This document shows, one piece after another, positions 27,123 to 35,383 of a stretch of 64,000 nt of DNA. Location: contig CAWBGI010000005.1 of assembly GCA_963788225.1 (NCBI GenBank), positions 186,001 through 250,000 of the forward strand, read 5' to 3'. A model generated the notes under the pieces. That model had not been told where the DNA came from. It saw nothing but the letters and a program-made list of their open reading frames with translations, and did no database searches. This DNA is from Sulfotelmatobacter sp963788225 (lineage in GTDB: Bacteria; Acidobacteriota; Terriglobia; Terriglobales; Acidobacteriaceae). The stretch's first letter is position 1. Each line of letters starts with the position of its first letter. The position numbers were made by a program, and so were the translations under genes.

Positions 27123-27837
27123 TGGCGACTCCTTCACGTAGTCGGTACGTCAGGCGAGATCGACTCCTACAGAAGTCAACAACCTCGCATATTCTTGTGA
27201 CCATGACGTGAACGTTGGGGGGAGGAGCGACGATTCAGCATGGGCCAGACATGCATGGAAACTAATTTTTGAAGCCACCGTTCTGAAACGCAATACCAAA
27301 AACACCCTATCGGCTCACCGTAAGCGACGTATGTTACTCGACTCGCAAAACCTTTATGAGAGTCGTGATCAGAAACCTCACTAGATGATCGGGGCCCGAT
27401 GCATGCGGGATTTTGCTACCAAAAAAGGCGATTGTCAAGAGTGCAAAAACCTGCAACATGCTGTGATTGAACGCAAAAAACCCACGATTCAGGCATGAAA
27501 ACCGGTACGACGGTTCGCTGACGCACCGAATATTGTTAGATGGGAAGAAATTGGTACTTTATTCTCCAGTGTATTCACTCTATTTTCTGGCACGGCGTTA
27601 ATTGCCTGAAGTCTTTTTTCACTAGTGCTTTTTACCTCTTGCAGGAAGTTGCAGGGCTGGTTAGACTCACCTCACTTTTGATGTTCATTGGTATGCCACC
27701 TAATTGGTGGTTCGGTATTTCATCCCCCCTAGTTTAAATCGACAAGCGGTGCGTTCGTCGATCTTACTTAGCAAACCAGAGGCACATCCGCGCGCGTTTT
27801 TCAAAATTTTGCGGGATGTGACTGAGAGGGCGGAGCT
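27123..27837. other. 715-nt promoter region and leader of the EPS locus
   Basis: This AT-richer gap lies between the cytochrome gene and the UpxY gene. It holds a hairpin AACCG-N6-CGGTT (27500-27515) and a dyad CCACC-TAATT-GGTGG (27696-27710) some 130 nt before the antiterminator start. No ops or JUMPstart sequence was recognised. A 65-codon frame at 27540-27737 has no credible ribosome site or family. The length suits a regulated leader acted on by the antiterminator, which is inference. Confidence 0.4.
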
Positions 27838-28398
27838 GTGAACGCAGACACAGGATTGATGGATGGATGCCAGACAGCGGCCGATGCCGCTGGACTACTC
27901 AGCCAGGCGCGCTGGTATGCGGTTCGCACACGGTCGCGCCACGAGAAGCTGGTCGCCAAGCAGCTCGAGAATCAAGGAATTGAGTCGTTTCTTCCCGTCG
28001 TCACCCAGACCCGTAATTGGAGCGACCGCCGCAAGCAGGTTGAAATGCCTTTGTTCTCCGGCTACGCCTTCCTGCGCATGATTCATTCCCCGGATGATCG
28101 CGTCCGCGTGCTGCGGACGCAGGGCGTGGTTAGTTTTGTCGGAGTCCAAGGCACTGGAACCCCTATTCCCGATCATCAGATCGAAGACATCAAGACTCTC
28201 ATCACGAGCAGAATCCCTTATGAAGAGCGTTCCTTTCTGCGCATCGGCCAACGAGTACGGGTTCGCGGCGGAGCGCTGGACGGCATGCAAGGCATTCTGG
28301 TGGCAGAGAACGGCGATCGCAGCCTGGTGATCTCGGTTGAACCCATTCAGCGGTCGTTGTATGTCCGCGTGGCCGGTTACGACGTGGAGCCGGTCTAG
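27838..28398 (+). CDS. UpxY/RfaH-like NusG-family transcription antiterminator
   Basis: The 186-residue protein has the NGN domain (RWYAVRTRSRHEKLVAKQLENQ, ESFLPVVTQTRNWSDRRKQV, MPLFSGYAFLRM) and a C-terminal KOW-like domain (RIGQRVRVRGGALDGMQGIL). First position in a long EPS locus is the usual place for such specialised NusG paralogues, which let RNA polymerase read through the whole operon. The start is GTG with GGCGGAG just before it. It likely acts on the long leader upstream. Confidence 0.9.
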   Translation: MNADTGLMDGCQTAADAAGLLSQARWYAVRTRSRHEKLVAKQLENQGIESFLPVVTQTRNWSDRRKQVEMPLFSGYAFLRMIHSPDDRVRVLRTQGVVSFVGVQGTGTPIPDHQIEDIKTLITSRIPYEERSFLRIGQRVRVRGGALDGMQGILVAENGDRSLVISVEPIQRSLYVRVAGYDVEPV

Positions 28399-28473
28399 TG
28401 ATTTTTCCCCTTCTGCGTCCTTCTCCACTGCAAAAAACCCAACACACAAGAATTTGTTGCGAGGCATAGTCCT

Positions 28474-28791
28474 ATGGATCAATTAGAGAACAAAGCAAAG
28501 GCAGTCAAGAACGGCAACCCACTGACGAGAGAAGAGGCGTTTGCCGACAACCCGGTTGTGGCGGAGCAACCTCAGACCGATCCGCATTTTTCTCTGCGCA
28601 GCCTGCGGGCTGAGGCGGAAATCTACGCGATTAGCCGGACTCTCGAATACACAGGCTGGAACCGCCGGCGGGCAGCCCAGTTGCTGTCCATCAGCTACCG
28701 CGGAATTCTGTACAAGATCCGCCAGCACAACCTTACCCCGAGTGCGGTGCGGCAAGTGGCGCCTCTTGGGCAGACGCTCAAAGTCGAGTAG
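28474..28791 (+). CDS. Fis-type helix-turn-helix regulator
   Basis: At 105 residues it is a free-standing Fis-like DNA-binding domain: EAEIYAISRTLEYTGWNRRRAAQLLSISYRGILYKIRQ, split as helix A and the helix-turn-helix found at the C-terminus of NtrC-family activators. It has no AAA+ or receiver domain. Lying between the antiterminator and the export genes, it probably regulates the EPS locus. Confidence 0.85.
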   Translation: MDQLENKAKAVKNGNPLTREEAFADNPVVAEQPQTDPHFSLRSLRAEAEIYAISRTLEYTGWNRRRAAQLLSISYRGILYKIRQHNLTPSAVRQVAPLGQTLKVE

Positions 28792-28952
28792 CCGACTGCG
28801 GGGCGCAGGACGGGCGGGCCATTGAGTTGGCTCGAAGAAGGACGCTTCTCTCCCTGTGTCTTGTCGTGTTGGACGAACTGCCCCCAAGGTCCGCAAGTTC
28901 CAAAGACGCACTACGAGGGCTGAAGAGTCACTTGAATGATGGAGGTTTGGCA

Positions 28953-29711
28953 ATGATGAAGATGAAAACGATAAATTCAGGACTGGCGAAGCAGGTGTTC
29001 CTGATCGTGCTTGGAGCATCCATGGTCTGCGCTTTGCTGCAGGTTTGCGCCGCGCAGGCAGACAAGACTACGAGTCCAGGTCCCAATGCAGTTGTGGCGG
29101 ACGCAACCAAGCCTTCCGCAGATAGCCCAACTTTCAAAGCGCGCAATCCGCGCTACCGAATCGAACCAGGCGACACATTCGACCTGACATTTGATCTCAG
29201 CCCGGAGTTCAACCAGCTGGCCGTTGCGGTGCAACCCGATGGTTTTGTTTCGCTGCGCGCCGTTGGGGACATCAAGGTTGCCGGCGAGACCGTACCGGAG
29301 TTGACGCAGACTGTGCGCCAGGCTTACGGAAAGATCCTGAACAACCCCGTTGTTTCAATCACGCTGAAAGAGTTTGAGAAGCCCTATTTCATCGCGTCCG
29401 GACAGGTAGCCAAACCGGGCAAATACGAGATGCACGGCAATTTGACTGTGACGCAGGCCATCGCAGTTGCGGGAGACTTTCAATCCAGCGCCAAGCACTC
29501 GCAGGTTGTGCTGTTCCGCCGGGTCGACGATCAATGGACGGAAGCGAAGCTGATCGATGTGAAGAAGATGGAAAAGAACCGGGACTTGAAGGAAGATCCC
29601 TTTCTCCACTCCGGCGATATGTTGTACGTCCCGAAGAATACGCTGTCGAAGATCGATCGCATGATTCCGAACTTGAGTATGGGCTCGTACCTGCCATTGA
29701 CGATGCCGTAG
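28953..29711 (+). CDS. Wza-like polysaccharide export outer-membrane protein
   Basis: From ATG 28953 (GGAGG at 28941-28945) the product is 252 residues; an open frame 42 codons upstream lacks support. A signal peptide (VFLIVLGASMVCALLQVCAAQA) is followed by a Poly_export domain (YRIEPGDTFDLTFDLSPEFN, VQPDGFVSLRAVGDIKVAG) and one SLBB-like unit (YFIASGQVAKPGKYEMHG). No clear lipobox is present, unlike classical Wza. It would form the outer-membrane exit pore for the polymer. Confidence 0.88.
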   Translation: MMKMKTINSGLAKQVFLIVLGASMVCALLQVCAAQADKTTSPGPNAVVADATKPSADSPTFKARNPRYRIEPGDTFDLTFDLSPEFNQLAVAVQPDGFVSLRAVGDIKVAGETVPELTQTVRQAYGKILNNPVVSITLKEFEKPYFIASGQVAKPGKYEMHGNLTVTQAIAVAGDFQSSAKHSQVVLFRRVDDQWTEAKLIDVKKMEKNRDLKEDPFLHSGDMLYVPKNTLSKIDRMIPNLSMGSYLPLTMP

Positions 29712-29772
29712 ACACGAAAGCAGATGGTTGTTCTGTTCGCATAACGAAGATGAAAGGCAGTATGGAGGCGAT

Positions 29773-31413
29773 ATGACTGATTCAATTTCCACGAACGGCC
29801 ACGGACACCGGCCCTATTCATTCACCGCTAGAGATGTGGTTGCCATCGGGTTTCGGCATAAGCGGGTGATGGTCCTGTGCTTTGTGGGCGTCGTGCTGGG
29901 TGTGCTGTTTTCCGCCGTGTTCATTCCTACGAAGTATCGGGCCGAGACGAAACTGCTGGTGAAGCGCGAACGCGTGGATCCCGTGATCACTCCTGAGCAG
30001 ACTGCTCCCATGATGTTCAAGGACACGGTGGGTGAAGAAGAGATCAACTCCGAAGTGGAATTGATTCAAAGCCAGGATGTTCTGCGAAAGGTAGTTACGA
30101 CCTGCGGCCTCGATGGCAAGAAGCTCCTGTCAGGCCTGCTGCATCCGGGCGAGACGCAACAGCAGCGGACGGACCGAGCCATTTTGCAATTGCGGAGCGA
30201 TCTGCAACTGGAAGTGATCAAGAAAACCAACGTCATCAGCATCGCCTACGAATCCCACAAGCCGGAGCTGGCGCAGAAGGTGCTGGCCACACTGGACAAA
30301 GCCTATCTCGATAAGCACCTGGAAGTGCACCATCCGCACGGACAAGAGGAGTTCTTCGAACAGGAAGCTGCCAAATACAAGCAGGAAATGATGAACGTCG
30401 AAAGCCAGCTCGCCAAGTTCTCCGGTGGACAGAACGGCGTGGCGCCGACGGTGCAGCGCGACATGGTCCTGCAGAAGCTGGCCGACTTCAACGGCTCTCT
30501 GGATACCACCCGGGCTTCCATCGCCGAAGCGAGGAAGCGCATTACCGATCTGGACTCGCAGTACAAGTCAACTCCTTCGCGCATAACCACCCAGGCAAAG
30601 AAGGGGGACAACGCGCAGGTTCTACAGAACTTGAAGGCCACTCTGTTGACGCTCGAAATGAAGCGGACTGAGTTGCTGACCAAGTACCAACCGAGTTACC
30701 CGCTGGTGGTGGAAGTCGACAAGCAGATTACCGACACGCGCGCGGCACTCACCCTGGAAGAAACGTCGCCGGTGAAGGAAGAGACTACGGACCAGAATCC
30801 CACTTACGCCTGGGTGAATTCGGAATTGGCCAAGGCCAAGTCCGACCTGGCCGGACTTGAAGCTCGAGAAACCGCGCTGAACGCCATCGTGAACGTATAC
30901 ATGTCTCAGGCGCGCAAGTTGGAAGAGCAGGGAATTCTGCAAGGTGACTTGATGCGCACCCAGAAAGCAGACGAAGCGAATTTTCTGCTTTACACCAAGA
31001 AGCGTGAGGAGGCGCGGATTTCCGACGCCCTCGATCGCACGCGCATCCTGAATGTGTCAATAGCCCAAGGAGCGGTGATCCCCACGCTGCCAACACGGTC
31101 CATCTGGATCTTCGGCTTAGTGGCCTGCTTGCTGGGTTCAGCGGTAAGCCTGGGAGTAGTTTTCGCGATTGACTATGCCGACCAATCATTCCGCACTCCG
31201 ACCGAGGTGATGTCAGAACTGAGGATTCCTGTGTTGGCAGCGGTTCCGTCGCACCACAGTGGGAGCAACGGCTCGCACAAGAACGGAAACGGTAAGGGAA
31301 ATGGAAACGGCCATGGGAACGGCAATGGCAATTCGCACGTTGTGCCGGACGACGATCCGTTCGAAGTGACCATCAAACCTCGCAACCCGAGCACCCCGGA
31401 GAGAAGGTACTAA
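29773..31413 (+). CDS. Wzz/GumC-family chain-length and export protein
   Basis: From ATG 29773 (GGAGG at 29764-29768) the product is 546 residues. Membrane segments at about 32-52 and 443-466 flank a long coiled-coil periplasmic region with the Wzz motif near the start (YRAETKLLVKRERVDPVI). The cytoplasmic tail is unusual, with runs of Asn, Gly, Lys and His at about 495-525, and has no fused kinase domain. The kinase-like partner is encoded separately two genes on. It stops directly before the ATPase gene. Confidence 0.9.
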   Translation: MTDSISTNGHGHRPYSFTARDVVAIGFRHKRVMVLCFVGVVLGVLFSAVFIPTKYRAETKLLVKRERVDPVITPEQTAPMMFKDTVGEEEINSEVELIQSQDVLRKVVTTCGLDGKKLLSGLLHPGETQQQRTDRAILQLRSDLQLEVIKKTNVISIAYESHKPELAQKVLATLDKAYLDKHLEVHHPHGQEEFFEQEAAKYKQEMMNVESQLAKFSGGQNGVAPTVQRDMVLQKLADFNGSLDTTRASIAEARKRITDLDSQYKSTPSRITTQAKKGDNAQVLQNLKATLLTLEMKRTELLTKYQPSYPLVVEVDKQITDTRAALTLEETSPVKEETTDQNPTYAWVNSELAKAKSDLAGLEARETALNAIVNVYMSQARKLEEQGILQGDLMRTQKADEANFLLYTKKREEARISDALDRTRILNVSIAQGAVIPTLPTRSIWIFGLVACLLGSAVSLGVVFAIDYADQSFRTPTEVMSELRIPVLAAVPSHHSGSNGSHKNGNGKGNGNGHGNGNGNSHVVPDDDPFEVTIKPRNPSTPERRY

Positions 31414-32469
31414 ATGTTCCTGGAATTCTTCGGACTGCGAGAACAACCATTCGGTGTATCGCCGGACCCAAGGTACCTTTACCTTGGCGCCGGCCACCGG
31501 GAAGCCCTTGCGTCCCTTTATTACGGGATTGAGGCGAATCGCGGGTTCCTGTCTCTGGTAGCGCGGCCGGGAATGGGCAAGACGACCTTGCTTTTCCACT
31601 TGCTGCAGAAATTCTCACACACCGCGCGCACCGCGTTCATCTTTCAAACCCAATGCAACTCACGCGAGTTCCTGCGATTCCTGCTGGCGGAAATTGGTAT
31701 TGAGAGCGATGTGCAGGATTTTGTGCGCATGCACGAGCAGTTCAACCGCTGCCTGGTGCAGGAGGCGCGGGCTGGCAGGCGGTTCATTGTGGTGATCGAC
31801 GAAGCGCAGAATCTGGATGCATCGGTGCTGGAGACGGTGCGGCTGCTCTCCGATTTCGAAACGCCACAGGCCAAGTTGATGCAGATAATTTTGGTAGGAC
31901 AGCCAACGCTAGCGGACAAGCTGGCGAGTCCTGCTCTCACGCAGTTGCGGCAAAGAATCACTTCTCTCAGCGGATTGAATCCTCTCACCCCGCAGGAAAC
32001 GGCCCGCTTCATTGGGCATCGCCTGCAGGTAGCGGGATACAAGGGCCAGGGTTTGTTTTCGGCGGAGGCTCTGGGGATGATCGCAGAAGCGAGCGAAGGC
32101 ATTCCGCGGCAGATCAATAATTATTGCTTTCATTCGCTCTCTCTGGCTTGTGCCACGCGAAACCGGACGGTCGACGGCGCCATCGTGCGGGAAGTGATCA
32201 ACGACCTGGATATCACCCGGTTCATGACCGAAGTTGAGGTACCCTCCACCATAACGAGGCTCACGTCGGGCATGGGTTTGAGTGCCGATCCGCTCCCGCC
32301 AATTCAGGAGTCTCATGAGGATGGGGGCAACGGCAACGGGCACGCGCCGGTACTAGCTCCTCAAAAACCTGCGGAAGACGATTTGAGTCCTGCCGACGCA
32401 GTGCAGCATATGCGGGATGTATCACGGTTGCTGCGCACGTGGCGCAGCGGGTTAGAACGTCCCGACTGA
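31414..32469 (+). CDS. ExeA/GspA-like AAA ATPase of EPS/exosortase-type loci
   Basis: The 351-residue ATPase begins MFLEFFGLREQPFGVSPDPR, the start shared by ExeA and the secretion ATPases that sit in PEP-CTERM/exosortase EPS loci. Walker A is ARPGMGKTT (about 50-58), Walker B FIVVIDEAQ (about 124-132), with GIPRQINN as sensor. It lacks the peptidoglycan-binding tail of ExeA. The start abuts the stop of the Wzz gene. Its exact job in EPS export is not established. Confidence 0.88.
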   Translation: MFLEFFGLREQPFGVSPDPRYLYLGAGHREALASLYYGIEANRGFLSLVARPGMGKTTLLFHLLQKFSHTARTAFIFQTQCNSREFLRFLLAEIGIESDVQDFVRMHEQFNRCLVQEARAGRRFIVVIDEAQNLDASVLETVRLLSDFETPQAKLMQIILVGQPTLADKLASPALTQLRQRITSLSGLNPLTPQETARFIGHRLQVAGYKGQGLFSAEALGMIAEASEGIPRQINNYCFHSLSLACATRNRTVDGAIVREVINDLDITRFMTEVEVPSTITRLTSGMGLSADPLPPIQESHEDGGNGNGHAPVLAPQKPAEDDLSPADAVQHMRDVSRLLRTWRSGLERPD

Positions 32470-32541
32470 GTGCAACCAGTTTTAGCGGACGAACTTCGGG
32501 GAAGAACTTTCCGGGCAAGTGGGAGACCTGATAAGGAGTCT

Positions 32542-33342
32542 ATGAGCAAGAATTTTGAACTGATGCAAAATCTCGGCAAAGAACATGACATGTTCCAAAC
32601 CGCCACGGCGCCTTTGCCCATTGAGCCTTTGCCGGTGGCACATCGGCCGGTCGAGGTCAGACCGCCAGCCGAAGTGAAGCCAGCCGAAGTGAAGCCGCTT
32701 ACGCTGACGATGGAAGAGGGACAGCGGGATGAGCTTCTCAAGTTGGTGCAGCGAGTCTTTTTTGCGCCGGGCGATGGCGGCTCGCGACTGGTTGTAGTGT
32801 CGGGCACGGAGTCGGGCAATGGCTGCAGCTGGATTTGCGCGCGTATGGCGGAAATCCTGGCTTCTCAAGTTTCGGCTACGGTTTGCGTGGTGGACGCGAA
32901 TCTTCGCTCTCCGGGGCTGCATCGGGAATTCGGCGTGAAGAATCATTACGGGCTGTCCGACGCGCTGCAAGTTTCGGATCCGGTGCGCGAGTTTGTGACT
33001 CAACTATCGCGTCCGAACCTCTGGCTTTTGAGTTGCGGGGCGGAAAAGGAAGGCGCGCAGACTTTGGTTGGGTCTGAGCGCATGCGAGCGCTGTTGCCTG
33101 AATTGCAGAGAGAGTTCGATTACGTTTTGATCGACGCTCCTCCGTTGCGGGCCGGGGACGACACCATCATGCTGGGCCGCAATGCCGAGGGAGTCGTGCT
33201 GGTTCTGCGGGCGAATGCCTCACGGCGCGAAACCGCCCGCAAGGCAGTACACGATCTCGAGCACGCCAACGTGCGGGTTCTGGGCGCCGTGCTTAATCAT
33301 CGGACGTTCCCCGTTCCGGAAAAAATCTACAGAAAACTCTAA
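32542..33342 (+). CDS. BY-kinase/CpsD-like ATPase with degenerate P-loop
   Basis: From ATG 32542 (AAGGAG upstream) the product is 266 residues. After a Pro/Val repeat linker (about 35-52) it follows the tyrosine-kinase CpsD/Wzc fold: Walker A' VCVVDANLRSPGLH, Walker B YVLIDAPPL. The Walker A, however, reads SGTESGNGCSW, with Cys in place of the essential Lys of GEGKT. The C-terminus has one Tyr (EKIYRKL) and no tyrosine cluster. It may be a non-catalytic regulator of the Wzz protein. Confidence 0.85.
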   Translation: MSKNFELMQNLGKEHDMFQTATAPLPIEPLPVAHRPVEVRPPAEVKPAEVKPLTLTMEEGQRDELLKLVQRVFFAPGDGGSRLVVVSGTESGNGCSWICARMAEILASQVSATVCVVDANLRSPGLHREFGVKNHYGLSDALQVSDPVREFVTQLSRPNLWLLSCGAEKEGAQTLVGSERMRALLPELQREFDYVLIDAPPLRAGDDTIMLGRNAEGVVLVLRANASRRETARKAVHDLEHANVRVLGAVLNHRTFPVPEKIYRKL

Positions 33343-33365
33343 GCTTCAAAAGTTAAAGACCGAAC

Positions 33366-34034
33366 ATGTTTGAGAACCTGAGAGAAGACATAAATCGGGC
33401 GATGCGGGAAACCCGCACCGACCCGAACTGGAAGCCGAGCCTGGGGAAGCGATTCGAAGTCATGGTCCGCCACTCTACCTGGCCGGTTGTTGCTTACCGC
33501 TTTTCCAGGTGGGCGCGCAGGGTGCGAATTCCGGTTGTGAAGCAATTCCTGCAGATCTTTGGCCTCTTGTTCCGCAAGTGGGTGGAAGTTTTCACCAGCG
33601 TGCACATCGACGTGCGGGCCGACATTGGGCCGGGGTTTGTGATTCACTCGGTGTATGCGATCAACCTAGGCGCGACCAAGATTGGCAAGAATTTTACGAT
33701 CGCCACAGGTTGTTTGATTTCGCATGCGTGCCGCGGCATCGGCGATGACGTTTATTTCGGACCGGGAGCGAAGCTGGTAGGCGACGCCAAGATCGGCAGC
33801 AACGTGACCATCGCCGCCAACAGCCTGGTGCTCACCGACGTCCGCAGCAACATGATGGTCATGGGAGTTCCCGCGCGCATTAAGTTGCCGGGCGGGCGTC
33901 CGCAACGCTTCGTGAAGAAACCGGAGGCAGTTGCCGCCCCGGTGGCAGAAGTCAAAGCTGCGCCGGCGGCGGTTCCTGAGCCCGCATGCGCACCCGCTGC
34001 CGCCTCTGTGTCCGCATACCAAAGCTCCGCATAA
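33366..34034 (+). CDS. hexapeptide-repeat acetyltransferase, serine acetyltransferase-like
   Basis: The 222-residue protein has an N-terminal helical part (about 1-75) and a left-handed beta-helix built from hexapeptides (VHIDVRADIGPGFVIH, KIGKNFTIATGCLISH, KIGSNVTIAANSLVL), ending MVMGVPARI as in CysE and capsule acetyltransferases. The last 45 residues are a low-complexity Ala/Pro/Val tail. In this locus it more likely acylates a sugar than serine. It is the last gene before the prolyl trio. Confidence 0.85.
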   Translation: MFENLREDINRAMRETRTDPNWKPSLGKRFEVMVRHSTWPVVAYRFSRWARRVRIPVVKQFLQIFGLLFRKWVEVFTSVHIDVRADIGPGFVIHSVYAINLGATKIGKNFTIATGCLISHACRGIGDDVYFGPGAKLVGDAKIGSNVTIAANSLVLTDVRSNMMVMGVPARIKLPGGRPQRFVKKPEAVAAPVAEVKAAPAAVPEPACAPAAASVSAYQSSA

Positions 34035-34065
34035 CACGAGAAAGCCGGCCGGACCCTTCGACTTC

Positions 34066-34078
34066 GCTCAGGGCAGGC
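34066..34078 (+). repeat. short dispersed repeat GCTCAGGGCAGGC, copy 3
   Basis: Third copy of the 12-13-base core also at 2838 and 16401, preceded by CCTTCGACTTC, in the 105-nt space between the acetyltransferase and the dehydrogenase gene. Confidence 0.5.
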
Positions 34079-34139
34079 TGTCGGCGCTACACAAAGCTCA
34101 AGGGCATCTGGGCCAGAACGAAAAAGGAGAGAGTAAGCC

Positions 34140-35282
34140 TTGGACTTTGCATGGAACGACGAGCAAGCCGCTTTTCGCAGAGAAGTGTTGCGATTTGCCA
34201 AAGAAGAGTTGAACGATGACGTCATCACGCGCGACCACAATGAGGAATTCTCGCAGGAGTTGTGGAAGAAATGCGCAAAGTTCGGCATTCAGGGACTTCC
34301 GATTCCGACGGAGTACGGCGGCGGTGGCGCTGACACGCTCACGACAGTTTGCGCGCTGGAAGCTTTGGGTTACGGTTGTCAGGACAACGGCCTGCTGTTC
34401 TCCATCAACGCGCACATGTGGAGTTCGGAGATTCCTATTTGGTCGTTCGGCACGGAAGAGCAGAAGCGCAAATATCTTCCCGGCCTGGTAAGCGGCGGGC
34501 TTGGGCTGCACGCGATGACCGAGCCGGGATCGGGCTCCGATGCTTACAGCCTGAAGACTCGGGCCGAGCGTAAGGGCGATAAATATGTGCTGAATGGATC
34601 GAAGACGTTCAGCAGCAACGCGCCAAACGCAGATATAACGATTGTTTTCGCGAATCTCGATCCCAGCCGCGGACCGAATGGAGTCACGGCATTTCTGGTC
34701 GACAAAGGCACGCCGGGATTTACAGTCGGGAAAAAGCTGCACAAGATGGGACTGCGCACTTCTCCCATGGCGGAAATTTACCTGCAGGATTGCGAAATTC
34801 CGGTTTCGAATCTTCTCGGCAAGGAATTTGGCGGGCAAGCGGTCTTTACTTCCTCCATGGAGTGGGAGCGGATCTGCATCCTCGCCAGCCATCTCGGAGC
34901 CATGCAGCGCATCATGGAAACTTGCGTGAAGTATGCGAAAGAGCGCAAGCAGTTTGGCGAAGCGATCGGCAAGTTTCCGGCGATTTCGAACATGATTGCC
35001 GACATGGATGTGCGGCTTGAGACCGGCCGACTGGCGCTGTACAAAGCCGCGTGGATGAAGAGTCAGGGACGTCATCCGTTACGCGAGGCATCGATTGCGA
35101 AGCTGTATGTGGCCGAGGCCTGCGTGCAGAGCTGCCTGGAAGCGATCCAGATCCACGGCGGGTACGGTTACACGACGGAATATCAGCTCGAGCGCGAACT
35201 CCGCGATGCGATTGCGGGCACCATCTACTCCGGGACCTCGCAGGTGCATCGGGTAATCATCGCCAACATGCTCGGGTTGTGA
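34140..35282 (+). CDS. acyl-CoA dehydrogenase-fold flavoenzyme, prolyl-PCP dehydrogenase-like (PltE/RedW/PigA type)
   Basis: The 380-residue flavoprotein has the ACAD fold (ITEYGG-like PTEYGGGGADTL, HAMTEPGSGSDAYSL, YVLNGSKTFSSNAPNAD). At the usual catalytic Glu of medium-chain ACADs it reads IYSGTSQVHR, with Ser. A Glu is instead seen in SMEWERICILASHLG, the alternative position used by isovaleryl-CoA dehydrogenase and by prolyl-carrier dehydrogenases. Together with the adjacent prolyl-type adenylase and carrier protein this points to oxidation of prolyl-S-PCP, to pyrrole-2-carboxyl or pyrroline. The start is TTG after AGGAGAG. A plain acyl-CoA substrate is the alternative. Confidence 0.8.
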   Translation: MDFAWNDEQAAFRREVLRFAKEELNDDVITRDHNEEFSQELWKKCAKFGIQGLPIPTEYGGGGADTLTTVCALEALGYGCQDNGLLFSINAHMWSSEIPIWSFGTEEQKRKYLPGLVSGGLGLHAMTEPGSGSDAYSLKTRAERKGDKYVLNGSKTFSSNAPNADITIVFANLDPSRGPNGVTAFLVDKGTPGFTVGKKLHKMGLRTSPMAEIYLQDCEIPVSNLLGKEFGGQAVFTSSMEWERICILASHLGAMQRIMETCVKYAKERKQFGEAIGKFPAISNMIADMDVRLETGRLALYKAAWMKSQGRHPLREASIAKLYVAEACVQSCLEAIQIHGGYGYTTEYQLERELRDAIAGTIYSGTSQVHRVIIANMLGL

Positions 35283-35383
35283 TTGGTCCTCTTCAGTGGT
35301 TGTCTCCAGTGTCGTTTCCCCCGGGTCTTACCTTTTTAGTGATGTCGATCAAAATCAAATCTAAAGAGATCAGGTTCTAAGTC

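Noticed and set aside
27588..27605. Sigma-54-like promoter (TGGCAC followed by TTGC) upstream of the EPS locus.
   Set aside because: The GG and GC elements are 13 nt apart instead of the required 10, so it is probably chance.
27540..27737. Possible 65-codon gene in the EPS leader.
   Set aside because: Only weak initiation context, unusual aromatic-rich composition for a soluble or membrane protein, and no family resemblance.
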